The notes beneath the pieces were generated by a model. It worked only from the letters and a program-made list of their open reading frames with translations, had not been told where the DNA came from and searched no databases. A stretch of DNA of 64,000 bases from Coleofasciculus sp. FACHB-1120 (lineage in GTDB: Bacteria > Cyanobacteriota > Cyanobacteriia > Cyanobacteriales > FACHB-T130). The stretch is from positions 124,001 to 188,000 of the forward strand of contig NZ_JACJTV010000002.1 of the NCBI RefSeq assembly GCF_014698845.1, in the 5' to 3' direction. The position numbers and the translations under genes are program-made. Of the stretch, positions 1 through 10,785 are shown in pieces. The stretch's first letter is position 1. Each line of letters begins with the position of its first letter.

Positions 1-2676
1 GCAATTAATTCTTTTGCAGAAGCTGACATATTTTCCCTTGGAGATAACCCAGGAGCTACAGGAGGTAATGTCAAGATAACTGCTGGAGGCAACATTACAA
101 CAGATGCAATTAATTCCTCTGCTGTTGTTACTCTCGATGGTAGTGACATTTTATTCGATGCGATAGGCGGCTCAGTTACTTTAGATGCCCAAGGTAGTAT
201 TCAAACTGGCGATATTGATTCCTCTGCTACTGACCCCATCGTTGCTACAGGGGGTGCGGTCAACTTCACAGCTAAGGACGATATAATCACAGGTAACATT
301 AATTCCTCTGCTACTGTTAATCCCCCCTCTGCCGATCTGGTTACTAATGCATTAGGTGGGTTAGTTAGCTTAACAACAGATAGCAATATTACCTTTAATA
401 CAATTACTACCCAAGCTAAAGAACAAGTAGATGGAATCGATGGCTCGCTCATTGGTGGTAATGCCACAATATCTTCTCTAGGAGTCGTTAAGGGACTGAA
501 TATAATTGGCGGCACTTCGGCAACCATCCTCACTAGTGGAGTGACGCAAGGAGGCTCTGTTATCATCCAGCATGATGGGGGGCAAGATAACTTTCAATTT
601 ATCGTCGGCGATGCAACTAACAACGGTACGGCGGGAGCGATTGATACGGGTGGAAGTAGTGGGAATGGGGCGCTAATTTCTTCTTCTCCTACACAAATAA
701 TTCCATCTATCGATACGCTGATTCCCAATAACAATACCTTCGAGGTGGGCAATCCTAGTGTTGATGGTATTCAGATAACTTTTATCAACCAAGCACCGAC
801 TTTGACCGCAAATACTCTGCTAACGGCTACTCAACAAAATCAGTCGATTACATTCACCGTTGCGAGTTTAAATCCATCTATAACCGATGCAAATAGCGAT
901 TTTACCTCAATACGCATTGATGCCATTAATGGGGGAACGCTGACCAAACAAGATGGTACCGTCATCGTACCGGGAACCATTTTGTCTTTGAGCGATGTTT
1001 TAATTTACACACCGCCAGCGGGCGCGACTGGTTTGCTCAATGCCTTTACAATTAGTGCGAGCGATCGCGTTTCCTTCTCAGCCCCGCAACAGCTCACAAT
1101 CAATGTAGCTGAGCCAATCCCCACACCAATTCCAACTCCAATCCCCACACCAATTCCCACACCAATTCCAACTCCAATCCCCACACCAATTCCCACACCA
1201 ATTCCAACTCCAATCCCCACACCTTCCCCAACGCCATTTTCTAGCGAATTATCACCACCGCAGGAGACGCCGCTGACACGAATACCGGCAACGAGAACCC
1301 TTGCCTCAGTCGAAATCGATCCAGTTGTTGCTCAAATCGACCAAGAGTTTACACGGCAATTCCAGGAATATTTGGGACTCGCTCCCGATATTCCCTTAAA
1401 AACCTTGGATGAGGCGCGTGAAATTCTTAACGAAATTGAGAAAGCAACTGGAGTGAAACCGGCACTTATTTATGTTGCTTTTGTGCCTGCAACAGTTACA
1501 CCAGGAACGGCGGCAGATAAAAGTCAGCTCCTTTATCCCGCATCACAATCAGATATTCTTTGGCAATTCAACTCTCAGGGATTAGCCATAAATCAGCTAG
1601 CGCAAATTCCAGCTCAATCGTCAAACAATCCTCTCCCGCAGGATAACGACCAACTTGAACTTGTCATTGTGACAGGCAAAAAACCACCAATTCGCAGGAG
1701 AGTCACAGGGGTAACACGTCGTCAAGTTCTCAAAGTCGCCCAGGAATTTCGCTCAGAAATCACCAAGCCGCTCAAATCAAACCGTTACCTCAATTCCTCC
1801 CAACAACTCTATAAGTGGTTGATAGCACCCGTAAAAGCTGATTTAGAAGCTAGCAAAATCGATAATTTGGTTTTCCTTATGGATACTGGGTTGCGGAGTC
1901 TTCCCGTTGCCGCCCTCCATGATGGGCAACAATTCCTAGTGGAAAAATACAGCGTTGGACTCATGCCGAGTCTCAGCCTAACCGATACTCGTTACCGGGA
2001 TATTAAAAAAACCCAAGTCCTGGCAATGGGGGCAGCCAAATTTACTGACCAAAACCCCTTACCCGCCGTGCCAGTCGAATTGTCCATTATCGCCTCTTCC
2101 CTATGGTCGGGTAAATCTTTCCTCAACGATGCCTTCACTCTGAAAAATCTTAAGACGCAGCGTCAGCAAGAACCTTTCGGAATTGTTCACTTGGGCACGC
2201 ATGGGGAATTTAAGTCAGGAGAACCAAGCAATTCCTATATTCAGCTGTGGGACACCAAGCTGAGATTGGATCAACTGCGGGAGTTAGGTTGGAATGACCC
2301 TCCTGTAGAACTACTGGTGCTGAGTGCCTGTCGTACAGCCTTGGGAGATGAACAGGCAGAGTTAGGCTTTGCCGGGTTATCAGTGCAGGCAGGTGTCAAG
2401 TCAGCCCTAGCGAGTCTCTGGTACGTTAGCGATGAAGGGACTTTGGGATTGATGACAGAATTCTACGAACAATTGAAAAAAGCGCCCATCAAGGCAGAGG
2501 CGGTGCGTCAGGCACAGGTGGCAATGCTCAAGGGCAAAGTACGCTTAGAGGGAGGTCAACTCCGCACCCTCAATGGCAGCTTTCCCTTACCACCCTCAAT
2601 GGCAGAACTGGGAAATAGAAGTCTTGAGCATCCTTTCTACTGGGCAGCTTTCACGATGATTGGCAATCCTTGGTAA
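1..2676 (+). CDS. Haemagglutinin-like repeat protein with C-terminal CHAT caspase-like domain (5' end outside window)
   Basis: The reading frame is open from the first base of the window, so the N-terminus lies upstream; the first in-window start codon at 541 is internal. The first ~330 codons encode Gly/Asn/Ser/Thr-rich beta-helix-like repeats as in filamentous-haemagglutinin passenger proteins. A Pro-Thr-Ile-Pro repeat linker follows (about 1123-1222), then a C-terminal CHAT domain. The caspase-like dyad is visible: His in V-H-L-G-T-H-G (codon 2200-2202) and Cys in L-S-A-C-R-T-A (codon 2329-2331). The protein is probably exported by a two-partner system and may act as a self- or target-cleaving protease at the surface. 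No TpsB transporter gene is in the window. The C-terminal half is closely similar to the gene at 3954-8051. Confidence 0.85.
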   Translation, partial: AINSFAEADIFSLGDNPGATGGNVKITAGGNITTDAINSSAVVTLDGSDILFDAIGGSVTLDAQGSIQTGDIDSSATDPIVATGGAVNFTAKDDIITGNINSSATVNPPSADLVTNALGGLVSLTTDSNITFNTITTQAKEQVDGIDGSLIGGNATISSLGVVKGLNIIGGTSATILTSGVTQGGSVIIQHDGGQDNFQFIVGDATNNGTAGAIDTGGSSGNGALISSSPTQIIPSIDTLIPNNNTFEVGNPSVDGIQITFINQAPTLTANTLLTATQQNQSITFTVASLNPSITDANSDFTSIRIDAINGGTLTKQDGTVIVPGTILSLSDVLIYTPPAGATGLLNAFTISASDRVSFSAPQQLTINVAEPIPTPIPTPIPTPIPTPIPTPIPTPIPTPIPTPIPTPSPTPFSSELSPPQETPLTRIPATRTLASVEIDPVVAQIDQEFTRQFQEYLGLAPDIPLKTLDEAREILNEIEKATGVKPALIYVAFVPATVTPGTAADKSQLLYPASQSDILWQFNSQGLAINQLAQIPAQSSNNPLPQDNDQLELVIVTGKKPPIRRRVTGVTRRQVLKVAQEFRSEITKPLKSNRYLNSSQQLYKWLIAPVKADLEASKIDNLVFLMDTGLRSLPVAALHDGQQFLVEKYSVGLMPSLSLTDTRYRDIKKTQVLAMGAAKFTDQNPLPAVPVELSIIASSLWSGKSFLNDAFTLKNLKTQRQQEPFGIVHLGTHGEFKSGEPSNSYIQLWDTKLRLDQLRELGWNDPPVELLVLSACRTALGDEQAELGFAGLSVQAGVKSALASLWYVSDEGTLGLMTEFYEQLKKAPIKAEAVRQAQVAMLKGKVRLEGGQLRTLNGSFPLPPSMAELGNRSLEHPFYWAAFTMIGNPW

Positions 2677-2774
2677 AAGGAGGGAGGGCTAAGGGGTAAG
2701 GGCTGAGGACTGAGGACTGAGGACTGAGGAAAAAAGGGTCAAGGGGGAGGAACTCAACACTGACAGGTTGAATT

Positions 2775-3016
2775 ACAGGCGATAGCGTCATCAGGCTGTC
2801 TCGCGCTTTTATTTCGGCTGGAGTTCCCAGTGTTTTGGTGTCATTCTGTGCGATCGCAGAAGCTCTCACTTCTTTACTGATGACGGAGTTTTATCAAAAT
2901 CTCCAGGAAAATCCAGACAGAGCCACTGCGCGGCAAAGTGCCATGCTAACAATCCTGAAAATATGCCCGAACCCTTAGTCTGGGCGGCATTGACCCTGAT
3001 TGGCGAAGTGCAGTGA
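2775..3016 (+). pseudogene. Remnant of a third CHAT domain C-terminus
   Basis: Reading from 2775 gives T-G-D-S-V-I-R-L-S-R-A-F-I-S-A-G-V-P-S-V, then L-M-T-E-F-Y-Q-N-L, the conserved helix after the catalytic Cys in CHAT domains (the neighbours have G-L-M-T-E-F-Y-E-Q-L). The frame stops near 2978. A one-base shift restores P-E-P-L-V-W-A-A-L-T-L-I-G-E, matching the usual CHAT end W-A-A-F-T-M-I-G. The His and Cys parts are absent. The fragment resembles the TPR-CHAT subtype more than its two neighbours, so it is not simply a duplicated tail of the first gene. It is not expected to be functional. Confidence 0.7.
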
Positions 3017-3926
3017 AAGGCAATATTTGAGTAAGATAGGAGTCAATACTTTTCGGTTAACCTCTCCCCAACCCATAATGATTTGTCGGAAGGGTAGAGC
3101 AACTAAGCGCACCTACCGCATTCCTGTAAATATTGGGTCTCGTACCTCAAACGCCACGCCCCTCAACGCGGGGTCAGTATGGCGAGGGGAATGGTTACAC
3201 ATCAGATTGTGAATTCCAGAAAACTTACGGCGACTATTGCACACAGCGGATCTGAAGAAAGCGATCGCATCTTTATTCAGTTAACGCCAATTCTTCCGGA
3301 AATCTTCAAATTCAGGATGTAGTGGCAGCAAAAGCGTTCGTGAGCCTTTGATCTTTCAGCGATCGCAAAATTTCCAGATCAATGACAGCCTTTTCGGAGC
3401 GGTGCATCGAAGCCCGAGGCTATCATTGACGCACGCGGCAATTTTGAAGGAAAAAAGGTACTTTTAAGGTCAGAAAGCTGTACAATCCGGAAGGGTATAT
3501 CTTACCGACTGAACTGAATCGATGTGGGAAATTGAAATTTTCCTAATCATCCGTTTTGATGATGATTGGGAATTCCCAATTGGCATAAACTCAATCAGCG
3601 TCACAGCCAATTAATTCTAGAAAAAATAATTTTACCCTCTCTTAACAGGAATGCGTTCACATCTGAAGTTTATATAGCTGTAGAGGGACAAGCGGCTCAG
3701 CACATCTTGTTAAAATAAAATCATTAAAAATGCCTAAAATCTGGTTTTTGAGGATAGCTTGGAAATGGGGCTGGGCAGTGCAAACTAAATTATGTTTTTT
3801 TGCAGCTTTTGCCACTCCTCTATTTGAGAATAAAACAAGAAAATTCGGTGCATTCTTACCAAGTATCTGGCTTCCTGTTACCTGCAATACAAGTTGGGGT
3901 GACAGTTCCAGAAGTGGCAGCGAGCG
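3017..3926. other. Long spacer without a supported gene
   Basis: About 900 bp between the CHAT remnant and the second CHAT gene. Reading frames are short and broken, and none resembles a known protein. A 17-base motif at 3045-3061 (aatacttttcggttaac) recurs in reverse orientation at 10707-10723, suggesting a dispersed repeat end. The promoter of the downstream gene is presumably in the last few hundred bases, but no clear site could be picked. Confidence 0.5.
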
Positions 3927-3953
3927 ATGTGTTTATTTCCAGGAATTAGGCCA

Positions 3954-6900
3954 ATGAAAGCCGCTGTGTGTGGAATTAGTTTGTTACTGAAGGCAAAAAT
4001 TTTTAAAGTGAAAAGAGAAAAAGGAAAAAGGATAAGATATCTAATTTTACCCTTCGCCTTTTGGATGTTGCCTGCGCTCGAGCCAGGGGGCATCGAGTGG
4101 GCGATCGCGCAGGCACAAATTGTGCCAGATAAAGACCCCACCAACAGCACGAACACCATTGTCAATCCCAATGGCAACAGTTTCGACATTACTGGGGGAC
4201 AAACCTCCAGTAATGGGGCAAACCTTTTTCACAGTTTCTCCGAGTTTGGTCTCAACGCCAACCAAGTTGCGAATTTTCTGTCAAACCAAAATATTAAAAA
4301 TATATTGGGTCGCGTCACTGGCGGAAACCCCTCTATAATTAATGGTCTACTCCAAGTTACGAATGGCAATTCCAATCTGTTTCTAATTAACCCATCTGGG
4401 ATTGTATTGGGTGCCAACGCCAGCTTAAACGTAAACGGAAGCTTCACCGCCACCACTGCCACAGGAATTGGTTTTGGTAATAACTGGTTTAATGCATCTG
4501 GTAGTAATAATTATGCTGACTTAGGGGGAGAACCCAACGCCTTTGCCTTCACCAACGCTCAACCCGGTGCCATTATCAACGCAGGTCAGCTAAGTGTAGG
4601 TGCAGGAAAGGATATTGCTTTTTTGGGTGGCACCGTAGTAAATACCGGAACCGTGACCGCTCCTGGGGGTAAGATCACCTTAACAGCCGTACCTGGTGAG
4701 AAGATAGTACGCCTGAGTCAAGCAGGGAATCTGCTGAGCTTAGAAATTAAACCCATAACAGCAGCCGATAGCCAGCCGGAAAATTGGACATTGCCAGTTG
4801 CTTCCATCCCAGAACTGTTAACGGGAGGTGGTGCAGGGAGTGCGACTGGGCTAACAGTCAACAGCAACGGTCAGGTAGTGTTAACGGGATCTGGGGTTAG
4901 TATTCCCACAGATCCCGGCACTGCGATCGCCTCCGGCAGTCTCAACGTTTCAGGTCAGACTGGTGGTACAGCGCAGGTCTTGGGCAACAAAGTCGGGCTG
5001 GTTAGTGCCAATGTTAACGCTTCAGGCACCAATGACGGTGGTACCGTCCTGATTGGTGGAGATTTTCAGGGGCAAGGCACCATCCCGAATGCCTCTCATA
5101 CCTACATCAGCAGCGACTCTACGATCAATGCTGACAGTTTGCTCAACGGCGATGGTGGTCATGTCATCGTCTGGGCAGACAAAGTAACTGGCTTCTATGG
5201 CAAGATCGGTGCCAGTGGGGGCATCAATCAAGGTAATGGTGGCTTTGTCGAAGTATCGGGCAAGGAAAACCTAGCATTTAAAGGAGAGGTGAATGTAGGT
5301 GCCCCGAATGGGGTGGACGGCACCCTTCTGCTCGATCCGAAGAATATCAAAATAGTCGCTACAGGTGGTGCGGACGACGCTCAACTCAATGCCGATAATC
5401 CTTCGGGAGACTTAGCAGGGCAAATTTTCTCGGCTGATGGAGGGGATGAGGTAGACTTCACCATCTCCAAGAGCGTACTCGAAAATCAGACTGGCAACGT
5501 CCTACTACAGGCGACCAATGATATCACCATCGACAACGGTTTGTCGCTGGAGTTTTCTTCTGGTGGCTCGATTACCTTTACTGCCGACGCTGATAACATT
5601 GGTGCCGGATCTTTTTCAATGGATAAAACGCAATCCATCACAACTTCCGGGGGAGCGTTAACCATTACAGGAGCAAGTGTAACTGTTGGAAATATTAAAA
5701 CTTCTGTTAATGGCAACACTGGCGGTGCTGGTAGTGTAACGTTGACTGCATCACAGGGCAACATTAACACCGGCACAATCGCAACAGATGCTAAGGGCAA
5801 AATTAATGCTGGTGAGGTAAATTTGACTGCACAAAAGGGCAACATTACTACCGGCGGCATCACAACAACGGCTGTGGGTCAAGGCAATTCGGGTAATGTA
5901 AAGTTGTCCGCTCAAGGCAGCATTTCATACGGCGATATAGATGCTACACATCCTGGCAATCCTGGCAATGGCAACCAAGGCACTTCGGGCACTATTACTT
6001 TAACAGCAGGAACAGGCGCAGCAACTCCCAAAACATACACGGGATCTACCAAAGCCGGGAAGGTAGGTGTAGATGTTACTCCCACTCCCGATCCCACCCC
6101 CACTCCTACTCCCAATCCCAATCCCGATCCCACCCCCACTCCTAGTCCTGGCCCCCTTCCCGATCCCACCCCTGCTCCTACTCCCAATCCCAATCCCACT
6201 CCTAGCCCTGGAGACGATACAGGCACTGGCGGCAGTGGCGGAAATAACGGCGGCAGTGACCTAGGCACCGGTGACAGTGGCGGAAATACTGGCGGCAGTG
6301 ACCTAGGCACCGGCGGCAGTGGGAATACTGGCGGAAATACTGGCGGCAGTGGGAATACTGGCGGCAGTGGAAATGCTGGCGGAAATACTGGCGGCAGTGG
6401 AAATGCTGGCGGCAGTGGAAATGCTGGCGGAAATACTGGCGGCAGTGGCGGAAATACCGGCAAAACGACAGGCTCCTCCGGTAGCACAGGGGGTACTGGA
6501 ACCGGCAAAACGACAGGCTCCTCCGGTAGCACCGGCAAAAACACAAGCTCCGGCAGCTCTAGCAGCGATCAAGCAAGCCAGGGAGATGACGGAACAAGTC
6601 AAGGAGATAACTTATCCGGCTCAGGAAACGCTCCGACTTCTACCTCTTCCGGCAAGGAAAATTCATCATCACAAAATGTGAATGCGGAATCGTCTTCCCA
6701 GACCGATGCAGGTGACTCTGTTGCAGTTCTGGAAGCATCCTTTACCCGTGAATTTGAGGAATATTTGGGCCAACCTGTTGATTCTCGGACGACAACCCTG
6801 GTGCAGGCTCGTAGTATTCTGCAAAAAATTGAGAAAGCAACTGGAGTGAAACCGGCACTTATCTATATAACTTTTGTGCCCCAGACAATTGCACTCGATC

Positions 6901-8051
6901 CGAGCCTACTGGATACAACGGCTTTCAACGGAACTAAGTCTCTACAGCCGTTTAATCAACCAGAAAATTTGCAGCAATCTAGTTCCCTCGCTAAGGTCAA
7001 TCGGCAAGAGCTTAACAATAGCGACCAGTTGGAAGTATTGGTAGTAACTTCTGAGGGTGTACCAATTCGCAAGCGGGTTCCTGGGACAACGCGATCGCAA
7101 GTAATCAAAGTTGCCGATCAATTCCGCGCCGAAGTGATTAGCCCCCGTAGACAGAAGGCTTACCTGGCTCCAGCCCAAAAACTTTATAAGTGGCTGATTG
7201 CACCCATTGAAGCCGATTTACAAGAGCGAGACATCCAGAATATGGTCTTCCTCGCAGACAGTGGGTTGCGCTCTATCCCAATTGCCGCTCTCCACGATGG
7301 TCAAAAGTTTCTGGTGGAGAAATACAGTGCGGGGCTGATGCCCAGTCTTAGTTTGACGGATACTCTCTTCAAAGACATAAAAAATTCCCAAGTCCTGGCA
7401 ATGGGAGCGGAGAAGTTTCCTGAACAAAGCGCGTTACCATCAGTGCCCCTGGAGCTGTCAATGATTACGCCCCAGCTGTGGAAAGGAAAAGCCTTCCTTA
7501 ACGACGCCTTTACCCTCAAGAATCTGAAGTCCCAGCGCTACTCACAGCCTTTTGGGATTGTCCATCTAGCAACTCATGCGGAATTTGAATTAGGTCCTCC
7601 TAGCCAATCCTATATTCAGCTATGGGACACCAAGCTCCGATTGAATCAGCTCAAGCAAATGGGCTGGAACGATCCACCCGTAGAGCTATTAGTGCTAAGT
7701 GCCTGTCGCACAGCGTTAGGTAATGAACAGGCAGAGATGGGCTTTGCTGGATTGGCTGTGCAAGCAGGCGTGAAATCGGCAATGGGAAGTCTGTGGTACG
7801 TCAGCGATGAAGGGACACTGGGACTGATGACCAGCTTCTATACCCAATTGAAAAAAGCCCCCATTAAAGCGGAGGCATTGCGGCAGGCACAGATATCAAT
7901 GATTAATGGAGAAGTGAGCATTATGGGAAATAAAATGCATACTTCTAGCGAAGATATATCCCTGCCTCCAGAATTAGCTGGGTTAGGGAATAAGAAACTC
8001 TCTCATCCCTATTACTGGGCAGCGTTCACCATGATCGGCAATCCTTGGTAG
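3954..8051 (+). CDS. Filamentous haemagglutinin N-terminal domain protein with C-terminal CHAT protease domain
   Basis: About 1365 residues. ATG 3954 is preferred because AGGA lies 9 nt upstream; an in-frame ATG at 3927 has no clear ribosome site. Order: basic N-terminus with a hydrophobic signal (about 20-55), TPS/haemagglutinin activity domain (about 55-320, with N-P-S-G-I-V-L-G and N-L-F-L-I-N-P), beta-helix repeats to about 700, a Pro/Thr/Asn/Asp linker (near 6080-6210), a long Gly-Ser-Asn-Thr repeat tract (6220-6540), then the CHAT domain. The dyad is His1208 (T-H-A-E-F) and Cys1251 (L-S-A-C-R-T-A). The family role is secretion through a TpsB pore; the CHAT part is a caspase-like cysteine peptidase. 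The substrate is unknown. The C-terminal ~430 residues are very like those of the upstream gene, including a 31-bp identical stretch near 1438 and 6832. Confidence 0.88.
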   Translation: MKAAVCGISLLLKAKIFKVKREKGKRIRYLILPFAFWMLPALEPGGIEWAIAQAQIVPDKDPTNSTNTIVNPNGNSFDITGGQTSSNGANLFHSFSEFGLNANQVANFLSNQNIKNILGRVTGGNPSIINGLLQVTNGNSNLFLINPSGIVLGANASLNVNGSFTATTATGIGFGNNWFNASGSNNYADLGGEPNAFAFTNAQPGAIINAGQLSVGAGKDIAFLGGTVVNTGTVTAPGGKITLTAVPGEKIVRLSQAGNLLSLEIKPITAADSQPENWTLPVASIPELLTGGGAGSATGLTVNSNGQVVLTGSGVSIPTDPGTAIASGSLNVSGQTGGTAQVLGNKVGLVSANVNASGTNDGGTVLIGGDFQGQGTIPNASHTYISSDSTINADSLLNGDGGHVIVWADKVTGFYGKIGASGGINQGNGGFVEVSGKENLAFKGEVNVGAPNGVDGTLLLDPKNIKIVATGGADDAQLNADNPSGDLAGQIFSADGGDEVDFTISKSVLENQTGNVLLQATNDITIDNGLSLEFSSGGSITFTADADNIGAGSFSMDKTQSITTSGGALTITGASVTVGNIKTSVNGNTGGAGSVTLTASQGNINTGTIATDAKGKINAGEVNLTAQKGNITTGGITTTAVGQGNSGNVKLSAQGSISYGDIDATHPGNPGNGNQGTSGTITLTAGTGAATPKTYTGSTKAGKVGVDVTPTPDPTPTPTPNPNPDPTPTPSPGPLPDPTPAPTPNPNPTPSPGDDTGTGGSGGNNGGSDLGTGDSGGNTGGSDLGTGGSGNTGGNTGGSGNTGGSGNAGGNTGGSGNAGGSGNAGGNTGGSGGNTGKTTGSSGSTGGTGTGKTTGSSGSTGKNTSSGSSSSDQASQGDDGTSQGDNLSGSGNAPTSTSSGKENSSSQNVNAESSSQTDAGDSVAVLEASFTREFEEYLGQPVDSRTTTLVQARSILQKIEKATGVKPALIYITFVPQTIALDPSLLDTTAFNGTKSLQPFNQPENLQQSSSLAKVNRQELNNSDQLEVLVVTSEGVPIRKRVPGTTRSQVIKVADQFRAEVISPRRQKAYLAPAQKLYKWLIAPIEADLQERDIQNMVFLADSGLRSIPIAALHDGQKFLVEKYSAGLMPSLSLTDTLFKDIKNSQVLAMGAEKFPEQSALPSVPLELSMITPQLWKGKAFLNDAFTLKNLKSQRYSQPFGIVHLATHAEFELGPPSQSYIQLWDTKLRLNQLKQMGWNDPPVELLVLSACRTALGNEQAEMGFAGLAVQAGVKSAMGSLWYVSDEGTLGLMTSFYTQLKKAPIKAEALRQAQISMINGEVSIMGNKMHTSSEDISLPPELAGLGNKKLSHPYYWAAFTMIGNPW

Positions 8052-8057
8052 ACCAAT

Positions 8058-8105
8058 AAAAATGCCAAATTAAAAATTCTCTCATTTCTAATTTGGCATT
8101 TTTTT
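8058..8105. terminator. Bidirectional intrinsic terminator
   Basis: A perfect 15-bp stem (8058-8072 with 8089-8103) has A-rich and T-rich flanks, giving a U-tract on both strands. It sits between the convergent CHAT gene and alpha/beta hydrolase gene and can serve both. Confidence 0.85.
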
Positions 8106-8111
8106 GAATTT

Positions 8112-9005
8112 TTAATTGCTTAATACCCACGAGCGCATCAGAGCATTTACCTGTTCTGGCACCTCATCATGGGGACAGTGACCTGCTTGTAGAAAATGCT
8201 CTGTCAGTTGAGGATAGTATTGACGAAATTGCTCGGCTCTATCTCTTGCATTCATCCAGGGATCTGCTTCTCCCCACAACAGCAACAGCGGACAGCGCAT
8301 CTGCTTCAATAAAACATCAACTTTTTCGCCTTGAGGCGTTCTGAAGACAGAAGCAAACACTTGAGCAGCACCGGGATCGCAAGAGGGGCGATAGATTTCT
8401 TCCACCAATCGATCGGTGATCGCACTCTGGTCGAGATAAACTTTCTGGAGCGTATTCCGAATGATTGAACGTTGTCGCGCGTACTGGAACAAAAGGAAAC
8501 TAGCCCAGGGTTGCCGAAAAAGTGACTGAACGACTTCACCCATCACTTTTTGGATCGGGTTCGGTTGAGTCGGCACTTTAAGATTGGTAAACGGGCCAGC
8601 ACTATTGAGCAAGACTAACCCAGCGGCGGCTGATGGACGCTGGGCTGCCACGCAAAGACCGCAATAGCCACCTAGAGAGTTTCCTGCTAACACAACTGGC
8701 TGACGAATCACGTTAGTGATGAAATCATACACTTGGTCTCGCCACAAGTCTCCTCCATACTCCCACTCCGGCTTGGCTGAACGTCCAAAGCCTAGCAGAT
8801 CGATCGCCCAAACTTCAAAATCCTGACTCAGTTCAGTAATATTCTTGCGCCAGTGGTCTGTAGAGGCACCAAAGCCATGAATCAATAATAGGGGCGGGCG
8901 TTCGGGTTGCGGTTGTCCTGCCCGTACATAATAGATGGATTGCCCCCGCCATTGCCAATAAGTGCCGGGAATGGGGACGGTAGAGGCTGCTGGGGTTGCC
9001 TGCAT
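8112..9005 (-). CDS. Alpha/beta hydrolase
   Basis: 297 residues of the alpha/beta hydrolase fold. The oxyanion-hole motif H-G-F-G-A is near residues 43-47, the nucleophile elbow is G-N-S-L-G-G (Ser near 112), and the late catalytic His is in G-H-C-P-H-D-E. The Asp is probably in the L-L-L-W-G-E-A-D-P-W strand. No signal peptide is seen, so it is likely cytosolic. The sequence style matches the cyanobacterial and chloroplast hydrolase group that includes pheophytinase-like proteins, but the substrate cannot be read from sequence. It is a single gene, convergent with the CHAT gene. Confidence 0.85.
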   Translation of the reverse strand: MQATPAASTVPIPGTYWQWRGQSIYYVRAGQPQPERPPLLLIHGFGASTDHWRKNITELSQDFEVWAIDLLGFGRSAKPEWEYGGDLWRDQVYDFITNVIRQPVVLAGNSLGGYCGLCVAAQRPSAAAGLVLLNSAGPFTNLKVPTQPNPIQKVMGEVVQSLFRQPWASFLLFQYARQRSIIRNTLQKVYLDQSAITDRLVEEIYRPSCDPGAAQVFASVFRTPQGEKVDVLLKQMRCPLLLLWGEADPWMNARDRAEQFRQYYPQLTEHFLQAGHCPHDEVPEQVNALMRSWVLSN

Positions 9006-9397
9006 GATTGGGAAAATGTTAAGTAATGTTAACTCCTTTATTTTAGCTTCTCAGGAAGGGTAGATGACCTTAGACATTTACTAGGTCAGTCTAAAGGGCT
9101 TGACCACTGCATCCGCGTTAGTGACGCCAGAGAAATGCTGGAGTAAGGCAGAAGTGAAGAGCGATCGCCTCCTCACAACGCATAATCAGAACGCATAAGT
9201 ATTGAGTAATATAAAAAAAGCAGCTAGAATCTTAACATTTGCCTTGATCGACCCAGCTTCAGATGGGGTAACGTAGGCGCGTAGCGGCTTTCCGTAGGGT
9301 AGCACGCAAGCTGTGTTCGCATCGCATCTGGAGTAGAGAAGAGGAGAGTTCAAGTAGCGTTTATCAATCGTAGATCAGTAACGAAGAGGGAAGAGCA
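9006..9397. other. Spacer with a dispersed palindromic repeat
   Basis: Divergent promoter region of the hydrolase and clpS. Around 9268-9332 lies a stretch with gcgtagcggctttccgtagg followed by tgttcgcatcgcatc, which looks like the small interspersed repeats common in cyanobacterial spacers. No gene is seen. Confidence 0.4.
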
Positions 9398-9679
9398 GTG
9401 TCTGTCGAAACCGTACAAAAGCCTTCAACAGTCCGTAAACTCGCACCTCGTTATCGTGTGTTGCTCCATAATGATGACTTCAACCCAATGGAGTACGTGG
9501 TGCAGGTTTTGATAACGACGGTGCCTGGTATCACCCAACCTCAGGCTGTCAGCATCATGATGGAAGCTCATACCAATGGGCTTGCTCTCGTGATTACTTG
9601 CGCCTTGGAGCATGCGGAGTTCTATAGCGAAACTTTGAATAATCAAGGATTAACCAGCACCATAGAACCGGACGAATAG
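9398..9679 (+). CDS. clpS: ATP-dependent Clp protease adaptor ClpS
   Basis: 93 residues, the normal length. The ClpS core is clear: R-V-L-L-H-N-D-D-F-N-P-M-E-Y-V (the N-degron pocket Asn-Asp-Asp and the Met/Val loop) and A-H-T-N-G-L-A-L-V-I. ClpS delivers substrates with destabilising N-terminal residues to ClpC/ClpAP-type proteases in the cytoplasm. The start is GTG at 9398, preceded by a purine-rich site (gaagagggaagag); no ATG is available before the conserved core. The CPBP protease gene starts 33 nt downstream, so the two may be co-transcribed. Cyanobacteria often have two ClpS types, and which one this is was not resolved. Confidence 0.93.
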   Translation: MSVETVQKPSTVRKLAPRYRVLLHNDDFNPMEYVVQVLITTVPGITQPQAVSIMMEAHTNGLALVITCALEHAEFYSETLNNQGLTSTIEPDE

Positions 9680-9712
9680 GATACGCCCAGGCAACAAGTA
9701 AGAGGCAAGAGG

Positions 9713-10555
9713 TTGTTAAAAATAAACTTTGTTCGTTTAGCCCAGTACCCGGCACCGGCGCGGCTGGGCTGTTTTGTGCTGAGTTTACTCTTGCTTTGGT
9801 TGCCCGTGGCTGCACCCATTTACTTACTCTTGAGTAAAGATCCCAACTTAGTCACCATCCTGACGATGGGACTGTTGTTTGCGGCGTTTCTTCTGCTTGT
9901 TCGGTGGTGGGGTCAGAAAGTCTATCAGCAACCCCAGTTACTGAGACGCTATGGTTTACAAGGAACGCGGCAAAATGCTAAAGAGCTTTTCTCTGGACTG
10001 GGTGTTGGCATATTAATTACTTTCAGTCTGTTTGGGCTGGAGGGGCTATTGGGTTGGCTGGTGTGGCAACCAGCCGCGATTCCATTACCTAAACTGATTT
10101 TAGACGGGTTGGCGAGCGCTCTGGGTATCGGTTTTGCAGAGGAATTGGTATTCCGAGGCTGGCTGCTAGATGAGTTGGAACGGGATTATCGCCCCCGCGT
10201 ATCTCTTTTGGCCGATGCTTTTATCTTTGCGCTGCTACATTTTCTGAAGCCGCTGAGGGAGATTTTTCGGACTTTGCCAGGATTTCCAGGGTTGTTGCTG
10301 CTGGGATTAACCCTGGTTTGGGCAAAGCGCGGAAGCAAGGGGCGTTTGGGACTCTCGATCGGTCTGCACGCGGGTTTGGTTTGGGGATATTACATCATTA
10401 ATGTGGGGAATCTGGTGCAATTTTCTGGTCAAGTTTCCGACTGGATTACCGGCGTTGACAAGAATCCCTTGGCGGGGGTAATCGGGTTGGTGTTTTTGAG
10501 CGTTTTGGCGTTTGGGATGCGGAAGCGATCGCATTCACTACGCTTGCCCCAATAA
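9713..10555 (+). CDS. CPBP family intramembrane metalloprotease
   Basis: 280 residues with about seven hydrophobic segments. The CAAX-protease/bacteriocin-processing (CPBP, Abi) motifs are present in order: E-E-L-V-F-R-G-W (the EExxxR motif, near residue 143), F-A-L-L-H-F (His motif 2) and G-L-H-A-G-L-V-W (His motif 3). Family members cleave membrane-associated substrates. The TTG start at 9713 is chosen because AAGAGG lies about 7 nt upstream and no ATG precedes the first membrane segment; this is only moderately sure. It follows clpS closely on the same strand. Confidence 0.85.
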   Translation: MLKINFVRLAQYPAPARLGCFVLSLLLLWLPVAAPIYLLLSKDPNLVTILTMGLLFAAFLLLVRWWGQKVYQQPQLLRRYGLQGTRQNAKELFSGLGVGILITFSLFGLEGLLGWLVWQPAAIPLPKLILDGLASALGIGFAEELVFRGWLLDELERDYRPRVSLLADAFIFALLHFLKPLREIFRTLPGFPGLLLLGLTLVWAKRGSKGRLGLSIGLHAGLVWGYYIINVGNLVQFSGQVSDWITGVDKNPLAGVIGLVFLSVLAFGMRKRSHSLRLPQ

Positions 10556-10785
10556 TCAACAACCAGTGACCCTAGACTCGATCCATCGCCTTGCCTAATC
10601 TTGCTTCTGAATGGGGGCTTATGGATTGGGGAAGTCCCTATCTATCAGGCAAACGGAATTCTCTACTTTCCTGCCTCTCTCCCCCATCTAGACTCTTTGG
10701 AGAGAAGTTAACCGAAAAGTATTATAAAACTTAGTTGTGGCAGATTCGGGAAGCGGCTTTGGACGAGCAACGAGCGCGAACATCC

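Noticed and set aside
1005-1220. Minus-strand frame of Gly-Ile-Gly-Val repeats
   Set aside because: It is the antisense reading of the Pro-Thr-Ile-Pro repeat in the first CHAT gene; its composition follows from the repeat.
3730-3957. 75-codon plus-strand frame before the second CHAT gene
   Set aside because: No ribosome site and no family; composition (many Trp, Phe, Thr) looks like non-coding DNA.
5912-6602. Several long minus-strand frames rich in Pro/Leu/Val or Cys/Arg
   Set aside because: They are shadows of the Gly-Ser-Asn and Pro-Thr repeat tracts of the second CHAT gene.
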